Shown here in pieces: positions 16,600 to 25,335 of a stretch of 64,000 nucleotides of DNA; within the stretch, counting starts at the first letter, position 1, and each line of letters starts with the position of its first letter. The notes beneath the pieces are model-generated. The model worked only from the letters and a program-made list of their open reading frames with translations. It was not told the origin of the DNA and did no database searches. The position numbers and the translations under genes are program-made. Source of the stretch: Duganella sacchari (GTDB taxonomy: Bacteria > Pseudomonadota > Gammaproteobacteria > Burkholderiales > Burkholderiaceae_D); NCBI RefSeq assembly GCF_900143065.1, contig NZ_FRCX01000010.1, forward strand, positions 174,462 through 238,461, given 5' to 3'.

Positions 16600-18897
16600 T
16601 TATGCAAGCTTGCGGGCGATGCGGAAGCCGACAATGTCATTTGCCAGCACCGCAGAAAAACCATTCCGCACCGCCGAACGCAGATAACGCGGGTTGTACA
16701 GCCACGAGCCGCCGCGCAGCACCCGCCGCGCAGCATCACCGCCCTCTTCCCAGGCGCTGCCGTCGACCGGCGCGCCGACGTAATTCTCATGCACCACGTC
16801 CTGCGTCCACTCCCACACGTTGCCGTGCATGTCGAACAGTCCCCACGGGTTGGGCTGATATGCGCCAACCTTGCTGGTGCCCTGCACGTAAGCGCCACGC
16901 TGGCCGCCGTTGTAGGTGTAATGGCCGTCGTAATTGGCCTGCTCGGTACTGATGGTATCGCCGAAGCTGAACGCGGTCTTGGTGCCAGCACGGCAGGCGT
17001 ACTCCCATTCAGCTTCGGTTGGCAGCCGATACAGCTGGCCGGTTTTACCGGACAACCAGCGCAGATAAAGCTGAACGTCCATCCAGCTGACGCCGACCAC
17101 AGGATGGTCGTCCGTCTGTTTAAAGCCCGGGTCCAGCCAGTCCGTATCCGATTGCGACTCCCAGCAGGTATCCTTGACGAAGCGCCGCCATTGGCCCACC
17201 GTCACGGGGAAGCGGCCCAGCGCAAACGAATGCTCGATGCCGACCCAGCGCAACGGCAGCTCGCGCTCCAGCCAGTTCTTCTGCGCGCCGGCCTTCACGG
17301 CCAGCGCCTGCTCGTGTTCGTGAGAGCCCATCTGAAACCGGCCCGTTGGAATCAGCACCAGGTCCGGCCCCACGCCGGTGCCATCGAGGAAGCGGTCGCG
17401 CAATATACCATTGGCATCCGCTACCGGGCTGGTGGGCGTCGGTATCATCACTGCCAGTTCAGCGGCATGGCGTTCCGCCTGCTGTTTGCGGTGGCGTTCC
17501 TGCTCCTGGCGATAGGCGGCTTCCGCCTTCAGCTGTGCAGCCTTGCGCTGCTGCTCCTCACGTTCTTCACGCGCTTTTTTTGCATCGGCATCGCGGCGCG
17601 CCTGCAGCTGTTCGCGCAGTACCTGCTTGCGTGCTTGCGAAGCGGCTTCCGCCTCGGCGCGCTGTTTGGCCTCCAGTGCGCGGCGCTGCTGATCCTGACG
17701 CTGCTTTTCGGCCGCAGCTGCCTGTATCTCGGCCTGCCGGCGCACCGCCAGCTCCAGCGCCTGCGTCTTGCGCTGCTCTTCGACTGCACGCGCCTGTTCG
17801 GCCTGGGCGGCCAGTTCCTTCTGGCGCTGCTGCGCGCGCGCGGCCTGCTCCAGCGCCTCCTGCTCCGCCTGCGCCGCCAGCTCCGCATCCGTCGGTCCGG
17901 CAGCGTTACGCAACGCCGCCAACAGTTCATTCACCGACGCCGGACGGCGCTCCTGCAGATAGGCGAAGCCTTCCTGCAGCACTTTCCACTGGCGTTCATT
18001 CAGGCCAGGTGGCGGCGACGGATGAAAGTCTGCGGGGCGCATGTCATCAAACGGCATGCGGCCTTCCAGCAGCTGGTAAATCATCACCGCAACGGCATAC
18101 ACGTCCAGCCTGGGCGCGGGTTGACGCTGATGGGTTCCCGCTTCCGGCGCGCGATAGCCGGCAGTGCCGGCGTTCGGCGTCTGCAAGCCAAGACTGCTGC
18201 CCGCACTGCGCGCACGGGAAGCGATGCCGAAGTCCAGCAGCTTGACCTCACCGCGCTGCGTGAGGAAGACGTTACCCGGCTTGATGTCGCGGTGAACCAG
18301 CTTGTGCTTGTCCCATGCGTATTGCAGCGCATCGCCGATGGGCGACAGCAGCCGGTACACCGATTCCAGCGGCAGCGGTCCCTGTTCGGCCAGATAGGCG
18401 TCCAGATCCTGGCCTTCCAGATACTCCATGATGATGAAGTAGCTGGACGTCGCCGGGTCCTGCGCCCATTCGTACACGCGGACGATATTTTCATGCGCCA
18501 GCTTGCGCGCCTGGGTCGCTTCCTCGATCAGCAGCTTGGCGTGGGTAGCGCTTTGCGTCAGCTGCGGCGGCAGGATCTTGAGGGCCACCAGCTCGCTGTG
18601 TCCCAGCTCCGCATGCGTGGCAAGGTCGGTCGCCAGCCACACCTGGCCCATGCCGCCCATGCCGATCAGACGCTCCAGCCGGTAGCGGCGATTCTGCGGA
18701 CCGATCTCCTGGCCCGTCATCAGGCCTAGTTCCGTGCCCTGGCGCGTTGGCAGAACCACAGGCGCGGCGCTGCCTCCCGGCGGCGCATATTCCGCATCCA
18801 GGATAGCGTTTTTGCGACGGTCGAATTCTTGGAGACTCAACAAACCGTCATCATGTAAGGCCCGCAGTTCACGGATCTTGTCTCTTGCTGTCTGCAT
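16600..18897 (-). CDS. Ser/Thr kinase fused to FGE/SUMF1-type domain
   Basis: 765 residues in four parts. 1-37 is a SHOCT-like short helical motif (IRELRALHDDGLLSLQEFD). 72-335 is a complete Hanks-type kinase: IGMGGMGQVW glycine loop, VALK lysine (K107), VHRDIKPGN (202-210), DFG (222-224). 345-480 is an Ala/Glu/Gln/Arg-rich coiled coil. 500-765 is a formylglycine-generating-enzyme-like fold: LVLIPTGRFQMGS, HPVVGVSWMDV, YRLPTEAEWEYACRAG, WGLFDMHGNVWEW and RVLRGGSW. Such C-terminal domains in kinases usually act as ligand- or partner-binding modules, not sulfatase activators. No membrane helix is seen. It is the last gene of the - strand operon, 14 bp after the SPFH-like gene. Confidence 0.92.
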   Translation of the reverse strand: MQTARDKIRELRALHDDGLLSLQEFDRRKNAILDAEYAPPGGSAAPVVLPTRQGTELGLMTGQEIGPQNRRYRLERLIGMGGMGQVWLATDLATHAELGHSELVALKILPPQLTQSATHAKLLIEEATQARKLAHENIVRVYEWAQDPATSSYFIIMEYLEGQDLDAYLAEQGPLPLESVYRLLSPIGDALQYAWDKHKLVHRDIKPGNVFLTQRGEVKLLDFGIASRARSAGSSLGLQTPNAGTAGYRAPEAGTHQRQPAPRLDVYAVAVMIYQLLEGRMPFDDMRPADFHPSPPPGLNERQWKVLQEGFAYLQERRPASVNELLAALRNAAGPTDAELAAQAEQEALEQAARAQQRQKELAAQAEQARAVEEQRKTQALELAVRRQAEIQAAAAEKQRQDQQRRALEAKQRAEAEAASQARKQVLREQLQARRDADAKKAREEREEQQRKAAQLKAEAAYRQEQERHRKQQAERHAAELAVMIPTPTSPVADANGILRDRFLDGTGVGPDLVLIPTGRFQMGSHEHEQALAVKAGAQKNWLERELPLRWVGIEHSFALGRFPVTVGQWRRFVKDTCWESQSDTDWLDPGFKQTDDHPVVGVSWMDVQLYLRWLSGKTGQLYRLPTEAEWEYACRAGTKTAFSFGDTISTEQANYDGHYTYNGGQRGAYVQGTSKVGAYQPNPWGLFDMHGNVWEWTQDVVHENYVGAPVDGSAWEEGGDAARRVLRGGSWLYNPRYLRSAVRNGFSAVLANDIVGFRIARKLA

Positions 18898-18911
18898 CGT
18901 TACTCAGTCAA

Positions 18912-21167
18912 TTACTGCACGGGTGCGCCGCATTCGGCGCAAAACTTGTCATGTTCACGGCCTGCCGGCACCACATGGCCATTGGCGCAGCGGCGCACCG
19001 CAGGCGATGCGTGATGGTGATGCACCGGTGCGCCGGCCTGCGCCACGCCGACGCCCAACTGGCTCTGCGTATTCAGGGCACTGGCGCTGGCGGAATTCTG
19101 AATGTTCAACAGATCGATCTGATGACGGCGATCCTTGTCCAGCTCCGCATCGCGGTGCAAACGTTCTTCCAGCACGCGCTCATACGCCATGCGCGCGGCC
19201 TCCACCGGCGAGACGCCATGCTCCGCCGCCACCACCTGGGCCAGCGCCTGGATCTGCTCCGGCGTCATGCCACCCTGGATTTGCAGCTTCATGATCTGCG
19301 CCACGGCCTCCACATTCGACGGTGCGGCAACGGCGGCAATCGCGATGTCGCTCAGGCGCGTCATGGTTTCCATGCGGCGGATTTCATGGTCTTGCTGCGA
19401 CTGCTGCACGCTGAACGCCGCTGCGCGCTCCTGCTCAAACTTGCGCAGCTCGTGCTGCCACGCGGCCTCCTGCTCCCGCTGTTTCAGAATCAGGCGCTGC
19501 TCGTCCACCGCCAGCTGGTCCAGCATTGCCTGCTTGGCGTTGGACTGGTTCTGGCGCGCATGGACGCCATCGGCTTCGATGGTGCGCAGCAGCTTTTCAT
19601 ACTGCGCCACCGCGTCAGCCTGCGCGCCCGCGCGCTTGAGATCTTCAATCTTCTGGTTGATCTCGGCCACCTGCACCGCGTTGCCCGCATCTTTGACAGC
19701 GTCTTCGCGCAGCAGCTCACGCTGACGGGCCAGCGCCAGCTGGTCTTCCCATTCCTGCACGCGCTCGGCCTCGCGGCGGCGGGCAGCATTGGCCATCGTC
19801 ATGCCCTGAATCCGGGCCGCGTGCGCCTCTGCCTCAATTTGCAGTTCGCGCGCCTTCTCGTCCTTTTCGCGCTGGCGCAAGGCGGCCAGTTCGTTGCGGC
19901 GATGCGATTCGTCTTCGATCTGCAATGCCTGTGCAATCTGGTTCTCGATCGCCTGCTGGCGCAGCTGGTGCGACAGACGTTGCTGCGCCAGCTGCCGCTG
20001 TTCGGCGGCGGTCTGCTGCAGCACTTCCAGTTCGGTACGCATGCGGATCTGCGCCAGCTGGCGTACATGCTCCCAATCCGCCTGCTCGCCCTGGCGATGC
20101 GATTTATTGCGGGCCAGTTCATGTTCCAGGTCCGCCAGCACCGTACCTGCGCCTTTATCGACGGCGACCTTGCGTGTTTTGGATTCCATGACGCGGCTGT
20201 AAAGCTCCACCTCGCGCGTGCGCAAGGCCTGTACGCGTTCCGCCTCCTTCAGCGTCAGTTCGGCCTTGTTGACGCTGGCGTCCTGACGCAGCTCGGCGCG
20301 GCGGAAGTCGGAATGCATCTTCTGCTCTTCGCGCCAGATCGACTGCCACTCTTCCTCGCTGTAGATCTGGTCCAGCTGCTTCACATGCTCCAGCTGCACA
20401 TGGCGCTCGTCCGCCACCAGCCACAACGTCCCGATGCGTTCCCGGTTGTGGTCAAATTTATCGTGGCGCAGGGCTGCGGTTTCCACGGCTTCGACAGCCA
20501 GGCCATAGCTGGCCAGGCGCAGTTTCAATGCCGCTTGCAGACGTTCATTCAATTGCAAACGCAGTTCCGCATTATTGGCCATCTCCCGCATCGAACGGCT
20601 GCCGACAAATTCCGCTGCCAGCTGGCGCACCGAAGGCTCCAGCAATTCGTGCAGATGCAGGGTACTCACCACACCCGGCACGGTCATGAAATGCTGCGCA
20701 AACGCAGGCACGTTTTCGATGCGGATGGCGACCGTGAAGCGGGCCGATATTTTCAGATGTTCCGCCGTGTACAGGTCGCTGAACACAAACTCCACCGGCA
20801 GCGGCAGGCTGCGGGTGATGAGGATTTCCGCATTCTGGTTGCGTAGCAGATGGTTCAGGCGCGTGAAGAAGCCTTCAATCTCGTATTCACCTTGCGGCAC
20901 TTCGGTGGCTTTATCGGCCTGCAGGATGTAGGCACGCGTGGTGGCCGGTACGCGCAGCGTTTTGGTGAAGATGCCGGACAGCCTGCTGACGCCAAAATAG
21001 ACGGCCAGCTCATTATCGCCGGGTATCCAGCGGTTGTCGCGCAGGACTGGCTCGCTGCGCGGAGCGCCCAGCGTCAGACCGCAGTGCTTGCAGTAGTCCG
21101 ACTGGCCGTCGTTTTTGTGCTCGCACCGCGGGCATTTAACGCCGCCAAAACCAAACTTTTGGAACAT
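18912..21167 (-). CDS. Zinc-ribbon / SPFH-like / coiled-coil protein
   Basis: 751 residues. Each end has a zinc ribbon: C12-x2-C15 and C26-x2-C29 at the N-terminus, and CANGH with CAEC at the C-terminus. Residues 45-255 resemble a band-7/SPFH domain: FTKTLRVPATTRAYILQADK, then VEFVFSDLYTAEHLKISARF, and a late RLASYGLAVEAVE, the usual xLxxYGLxVxxV. Residues 260-650 are a long charged coiled coil rich in A, E, Q and R, as in flotillins. SPFH proteins build membrane-associated oligomers; no membrane helix is visible here. It lies between unknown genes and the kinase-FGE gene and may be a kinase substrate. SPFH is my assignment from pattern. Confidence 0.65.
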   Translation of the reverse strand: MFQKFGFGGVKCPRCEHKNDGQSDYCKHCGLTLGAPRSEPVLRDNRWIPGDNELAVYFGVSRLSGIFTKTLRVPATTRAYILQADKATEVPQGEYEIEGFFTRLNHLLRNQNAEILITRSLPLPVEFVFSDLYTAEHLKISARFTVAIRIENVPAFAQHFMTVPGVVSTLHLHELLEPSVRQLAAEFVGSRSMREMANNAELRLQLNERLQAALKLRLASYGLAVEAVETAALRHDKFDHNRERIGTLWLVADERHVQLEHVKQLDQIYSEEEWQSIWREEQKMHSDFRRAELRQDASVNKAELTLKEAERVQALRTREVELYSRVMESKTRKVAVDKGAGTVLADLEHELARNKSHRQGEQADWEHVRQLAQIRMRTELEVLQQTAAEQRQLAQQRLSHQLRQQAIENQIAQALQIEDESHRRNELAALRQREKDEKARELQIEAEAHAARIQGMTMANAARRREAERVQEWEDQLALARQRELLREDAVKDAGNAVQVAEINQKIEDLKRAGAQADAVAQYEKLLRTIEADGVHARQNQSNAKQAMLDQLAVDEQRLILKQREQEAAWQHELRKFEQERAAAFSVQQSQQDHEIRRMETMTRLSDIAIAAVAAPSNVEAVAQIMKLQIQGGMTPEQIQALAQVVAAEHGVSPVEAARMAYERVLEERLHRDAELDKDRRHQIDLLNIQNSASASALNTQSQLGVGVAQAGAPVHHHHASPAVRRCANGHVVPAGREHDKFCAECGAPVQ

Positions 21168-21257
21168 GTCAGACTCCTTCTACGATTCATCTTCCGGGTC
21201 GCCCTGCGATCTGCCCGATTTTAGCAGGGCGCGCCCGATTTGCTTCTTGCGCACGGT

Positions 21258-22250
21258 TTAAATCATGCCGATCCTGTCGATGCAGGCCAGACTGGCGCCT
21301 TTTTGACGCAGTCCGGCCGCAAATCCGGGCGGCAGATGCTCTTGCCAGTCCCTGGGCAACAATACGCGGTCACCATTATTTACTTGATTGAATATTAAAT
21401 CCAGCTTGGGTTCGCGGCCCTCTACCGTTTCGACCCGGCCCGCATGCCAGGCGCTGGAGCAGCCGGTGGCGATGATACGGCCTCGCGGCACAAACTCGCG
21501 TCCCCGCGCGAGACGGTCGGCCATGACCAGCGCCAGCTGATAAGAGCTGCCCTGAAAACGCGGCTGGCCGAAGCGGACCACGCTCCGCCAGCGGCTAAGT
21601 CCTTTACCGTCGAAGTGACGGGCGGCGGCCAGCGTCTGGCGGATTTCCTGCTGAGCAGCGAGATCCAGCCCGGGGGCGGCGATGCTGTCCTCCTCGGTGC
21701 CGGCGGGCGCTTCCAAAGGAAATACGCTGACCTCCAGCCAGCCCAGCGCATCGTTAATGCCGCCACTATGCAACGGGAACCAGGTGCGCACCGTGGAAAC
21801 GGCGGCAGAGGGATCGGCATGGCCGCTCAATGCGCCCAGATGGGTGATCTGCAGTGTCTCCGCAGTGGTCACGGTACCCGCGACGCGGCCGAGATGCCAG
21901 GCGTCGGAGCTGCCCTGGGCGCTGGTGCGCGCCGATGGGCACAAGCCGCGCACCATGCGGTCTGCCAGCACGGCCGCCAGTTCCCAATCGCGTTCGCCGA
22001 TGGCGGGCGTGATGTCCATACTCAGCACGACCTGGTCGCGGGTATCGAGGCGGACTTCGGTATGGCGCGCCAGGCGGACCACTTGCTGCATATGCTCTGC
22101 GATCGCCGGTGCATTCGGCACTGTGCATTTCACGTCCGCGCGGTTGGCGCGCGGACGGCGGCTGGCGGTGATGGTCAGTGTGCGGCCATCCGTCAGCAGG
22201 CTGCGGCATTCGGCATTGGTCGGCACGGTGCTGGTCGAAATCGTGGTCAT
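21258..22250 (-). CDS. Unrecognised protein with duplicated Lon-protease-like segment
   Basis: About 330 residues from MTTISTSTVP; the ATG at 22248-22250 overlaps the upstream gene's stop (ATGA). No signal peptide or membrane helix. Two similar stretches occur: ERDWELAAVLADRMVRG ... GSSDAWHLGRV in the first half and SSYQLALVMADRLARG ... RIIATGCSSAWHAGRV in the second. Both follow the order (S/W)xxLAxxxADRxxRG - AxG - WHxGRV, so the protein is probably an internal duplication. The second copy resembles the Lon/ComM S16 fold (GxSxxLALxxA ... ATGxxxxxGxV), but a catalytic Ser-Lys pair is not certain. Function unknown. It is an internal gene of the PBP-to-kinase operon. Confidence 0.6.
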   Translation of the reverse strand: MTTISTSTVPTNAECRSLLTDGRTLTITASRRPRANRADVKCTVPNAPAIAEHMQQVVRLARHTEVRLDTRDQVVLSMDITPAIGERDWELAAVLADRMVRGLCPSARTSAQGSSDAWHLGRVAGTVTTAETLQITHLGALSGHADPSAAVSTVRTWFPLHSGGINDALGWLEVSVFPLEAPAGTEEDSIAAPGLDLAAQQEIRQTLAAARHFDGKGLSRWRSVVRFGQPRFQGSSYQLALVMADRLARGREFVPRGRIIATGCSSAWHAGRVETVEGREPKLDLIFNQVNNGDRVLLPRDWQEHLPPGFAAGLRQKGASLACIDRIGMI

Positions 22251-23326
22251 AGCGATGGCTCCGTGCGTGGTGGCTGCGCCAGGCGGCGCAGGGACAGGCC
22301 GGTTTCCATGTTGGCGCAGATGCGGTCTGCGTCGTCCAGCAATGCCGGCCACTGTTCCTGGCCTGCCAATTGAAGACGCGCCAGCAAGGCCCAGGCCTCA
22401 TCCAGCGCGTCCTGCGCGACCAGTGCCTGGACGCTGCGGCGGGCCTGGTCTTCGGTCGGCAATGGCTGATCGGGCGCAGCCCAGGCCAGTGCCGGCATGG
22501 TGTTGACGTTGAGCGCGGCCATGCGCAGGCGTAGCAGCAAGGCCTGATGCTGGGGGAAGGCGCCGTCAGGAAGTGTGAGCAGACGCAGTTCCGAACTCAG
22601 TGGCGGCAGCTCAAGGAACAGGCGCCGCAAGGCGCGCGCATCCTGCTGCGCCGTGGATGCCTGCTGTGACGTGGATGCCTGCGGCGTGCGCAACTCCCTT
22701 TGCCGCAGCTCCGCAACAGGAACCGAAGGGAGCACAATGGTTGCAGCGGCCTGGCGCGCGCGCGCCTGCAAGGTGGTAGCGTAGTCAATCTGCTCACCGA
22801 GATCCACCGGCACGCAATCGTCCACTGTCACGCCGTAGCGCATGTACATCAGCTGATTCAGACCCGCGCGGAAGGCGTGCCACTCTTCTACCGACGTGCA
22901 TGGCGGCAGGTCCAGCGCTCCCTGCGCCAGCTCCGCCTGCAGCGCCAGTTCAGCGGAGCTGGCAAAGTCCGCCAGCGCCAGACGCCCTGCCGTCTCGCTA
23001 TACAAAAACAGATCAAAGCGCTGCTGCGACACACGCGGATTGGCCGCGTCCACCACGAAACGCATCCGCAGCCCCCATTCCGGCGCGGACGCAAAAGGAA
23101 TCAGATCCACCGTGTACGGTCCGGGATCAAAACAGAATACAGTCTCGCCCTGATCACAAGCCACCTTGCCCGCCGCCAGTCGCCGCGCATGCCCTGCCGC
23201 ATTGAATATCACCAGCGTGCTGCCGGATGGCGCAAGATCGCCACTATCGAGCCGCAGCGCGATCAAAGTCTCCCCCAGACCGCCGGTGTCGGCGGCCGGT
23301 TTGCGGCGACGGCTGAAAATTCCCAT
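22247..23326 (-). CDS. Unrecognised operon protein (359 aa)
   Basis: I do not recognise this family. It starts with a basic MGIFSRRRKP segment. Residues 20-125 look beta-rich (LIALRLDSGDLAPSGSTLVI, ETVFCFDPGPYTVDLIPF, GLRMRFVVDAA). A middle helix-rich region follows, then a Gln/Ala/Ser linker at about 215-240, and a C-terminal all-helical part (LDEAWALLARLQLAGQEQW). No signal peptide or membrane segment. It lies 3 bp after the preceding gene and overlaps the next by 4 bases, so it is firmly part of the - strand operon with the PBP and the kinase. Confidence 0.6.
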   Translation of the reverse strand: MGIFSRRRKPAADTGGLGETLIALRLDSGDLAPSGSTLVIFNAAGHARRLAAGKVACDQGETVFCFDPGPYTVDLIPFASAPEWGLRMRFVVDAANPRVSQQRFDLFLYSETAGRLALADFASSAELALQAELAQGALDLPPCTSVEEWHAFRAGLNQLMYMRYGVTVDDCVPVDLGEQIDYATTLQARARQAAATIVLPSVPVAELRQRELRTPQASTSQQASTAQQDARALRRLFLELPPLSSELRLLTLPDGAFPQHQALLLRLRMAALNVNTMPALAWAAPDQPLPTEDQARRSVQALVAQDALDEAWALLARLQLAGQEQWPALLDDADRICANMETGLSLRRLAQPPRTEPSL

Positions 23327-23329
23327 GAT

Positions 23330-23932
23330 CTAAGGTGCTACCGGTTCAACCGCAAAGCTGGCGCCATACAGCTGGAAATGCGCAGCAGGCGCTGTCGCAA
23401 ACGGCCAGGCGCGTTCGCATTCACCATCGGCGTCCAGGCGGCCTTGCAGCACAATCGCACCGCCGCCATCGATGACACGCAACTGCGGCTGCTCGCGCAG
23501 CAGACGCGCGGCAAACGGCGCCTCCGCCGACAAGCCCAGTATCACCTGCCAGCCCCCGTCCTGCGGCAGAAAGTGCAGCGTCCAGCAGCCATCATCCGTC
23601 ACCAGCGACTCCAGCGCTTCGGTGGTGGCGGCGGCGCGCAGCATGCCGGTGCTGCCGCTCCACACGGGATCATTGGCCGCAACCGCCACTGGCGTCACCT
23701 CGGCGGCATGCCGCGCCAGCGACAACTGGCGAAAACGGCGCAAGGTCAGCGGCGAGGCGGACAACGCCGCGCGCTCATTCGGCGTGAGCGGCCGCGTACC
23801 GTCCAGCGCCGCCAGCAAGGTGGCATCGGCCAGCATCAGCCGGTCGCCTGCAACAGCGCGCGACAACAGCATGCGCTCACGCACGCGCGCGTCGAGATCA
23901 TCTTGTGCTGAATTCAATTCGTTCTCCTTCAT
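23330..23932 (-). CDS. Unrecognised operon protein (200 aa)
   Basis: Family not recognised. The N-terminal ~75 residues are helical and charged (DLDARVRERMLLSRAVAGDR, then LTLRRFRQLSLARHA). From residue 85 on the sequence is beta-rich, with WTLHFLPQDGGWQVILGLS and LRVIDGGGAIVLQGRLDADG. The layout (short helical head, beta tail) could be an anti-sigma-like or regulatory protein, but nothing decides this. The ATG overlaps the stop of the upstream 457-aa gene by 4 bases; the end is 3 bp from the next gene. Confidence 0.55.
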   Translation of the reverse strand: MKENELNSAQDDLDARVRERMLLSRAVAGDRLMLADATLLAALDGTRPLTPNERAALSASPLTLRRFRQLSLARHAAEVTPVAVAANDPVWSGSTGMLRAAATTEALESLVTDDGCWTLHFLPQDGGWQVILGLSAEAPFAARLLREQPQLRVIDGGGAIVLQGRLDADGECERAWPFATAPAAHFQLYGASFAVEPVAP

Positions 23933-25302
23933 TGCGCCGCTGCGGCGTTGGCCGCATACAGTTTATCTATTGCTTCATTGCGGCGCTTGCGCAGCGTCGG
24001 CATCGAAATCTGGTCCAGCGCCGCCAGCTGCTGCAAGGTTGGCAGCTCGCCGGTGACGGGATCCAGCCAGGCGTCCGGGTAGGTATCGTCGGCTGGGCCG
24101 AGCAGCTTGTGGTACACCGCCAGCCGGATCGGCAGCGATTCCTCGCGCAGCATACGCACGGTCCAGCTGCCAGCTTCCTGCGCCGACCGCGCCAATTCAA
24201 GATAGCGGAGGGGTAGAGAAAGCTCACCGGCACGCGACTGCTCCGCCGCCAGCTCCGGCCCGCTGACGGCCGGGCCTTGGTCCACCACGGCTTCCACCGG
24301 CTCGGCTTCATCGTCCTCCGCCACCAGTTCGGGCGGCGGCACGATGCGGTCGTCGTCCGGCTGGCGGCCTTCGGCTTCGGCGAGTTCCGATTCGCTCATC
24401 ACACGCCAGTAGTCCTCGAGCCACAGCGCGGCCTCGCCAGCCTCGGTCTGCCATTCTTCGATGCTGTCCATATTGGCCGACAGCTCCTCATAATCGCCGA
24501 TTTCCGTGAGCAGCGACGCAATCTTGCCCGGACTGTTTTTCAGGCTGGCGAAGCGCTTGGACCGGGTATGCAGCGGGCCTGGCGAGCCGGCAAACTGCTC
24601 CTGCGACGCGCTCCAGCGGATGACCCACTCGGCCTTGCAGCCGCTGATGGACTTCAGCTGGCGCACCTCGATCGGCGTGCCGGCGAGTTCACGGCCCAGT
24701 ATCGCCGCCACGCGCGCCGCGTTCAGCTCCCATGCGGCAAACAGGCCGGCGATCTCGCGGTACGCGGTGTCCAGCATGCGATAGGTATAGATTTTGTTGG
24801 GCGAGCAGTCGCGCCCTGTGGCGACGATGTAATTGTCGGCATCGACCTTGTCGCGCAAGGTGGCGTACATATCGTTGACCTTTTTGCGCAGCACACCCTC
24901 GGCCGCCGGATCATCCCAGAACGCACCGCTGCGCGCATGCTCGCTGGCCATGGCAGCGGCAAACGCCGCCCAGTAGGCCGGCTGCGCCTGCAATTCATAC
25001 AGCAGGCCGAGCGACAGTTCGTAGACGCTTTCGCCGTAGCTGTTGCCCTCCGCCTCGCCGCGCGCGCTGCGGGCATAGCCGTGCAAAGACGCCGCTACCG
25101 CATCGGTATAGGCGTCCAGCAGCGCTCCGTGCTGCCCGGGTTCGAGCATCTGGTGCATCTCAATCTGCCGGAACGCCTGCAATGAGCAAAGTCCCAGCAG
25201 CTTGCGCACTTGTTCCCAGCCATGCTCCTGATAGCGGGTTCCTGGCAAGCGCATAAAATCCTGTAAGTGATGGTTAAAATTCTGTTTTCTCAAGGATGCC
25301 AT
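23929..25302 (-). CDS. Unrecognised operon protein (457 aa)
   Basis: Family not recognised. Mostly helical and acidic, with no signal peptide or membrane helix, so probably cytoplasmic. Features: a Trp/Tyr-rich N-terminal helical domain (1-230), an acidic hinge at 315-345 (ESELAEAEGRQPDDD, VAEDDEAEPVEAV) and a helical C-terminal domain (LPLRYLELARSAQEAG; ISMPTLRKRRNEAIDKLY). The last segment has a helix-turn-helix look, but I would not call it DNA-binding. It is the second gene of the operon, 33 bp after the PBP gene. Confidence 0.55.
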   Translation of the reverse strand: MASLRKQNFNHHLQDFMRLPGTRYQEHGWEQVRKLLGLCSLQAFRQIEMHQMLEPGQHGALLDAYTDAVAASLHGYARSARGEAEGNSYGESVYELSLGLLYELQAQPAYWAAFAAAMASEHARSGAFWDDPAAEGVLRKKVNDMYATLRDKVDADNYIVATGRDCSPNKIYTYRMLDTAYREIAGLFAAWELNAARVAAILGRELAGTPIEVRQLKSISGCKAEWVIRWSASQEQFAGSPGPLHTRSKRFASLKNSPGKIASLLTEIGDYEELSANMDSIEEWQTEAGEAALWLEDYWRVMSESELAEAEGRQPDDDRIVPPPELVAEDDEAEPVEAVVDQGPAVSGPELAAEQSRAGELSLPLRYLELARSAQEAGSWTVRMLREESLPIRLAVYHKLLGPADDTYPDAWLDPVTGELPTLQQLAALDQISMPTLRKRRNEAIDKLYAANAAAAQ

Positions 25303-25335
25303 AAACGGACCGATTTCATTATTCCGTTTACAAGG

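Noticed and set aside
16789..20846. Long + strand open frames (646 and 653 codons) opposite the kinase-FGE and SPFH-like genes
   Set aside because: They are antisense shadows of high-GC codon use. They have no domain pattern and no ribosome sites, while the minus frames carry clear motifs.
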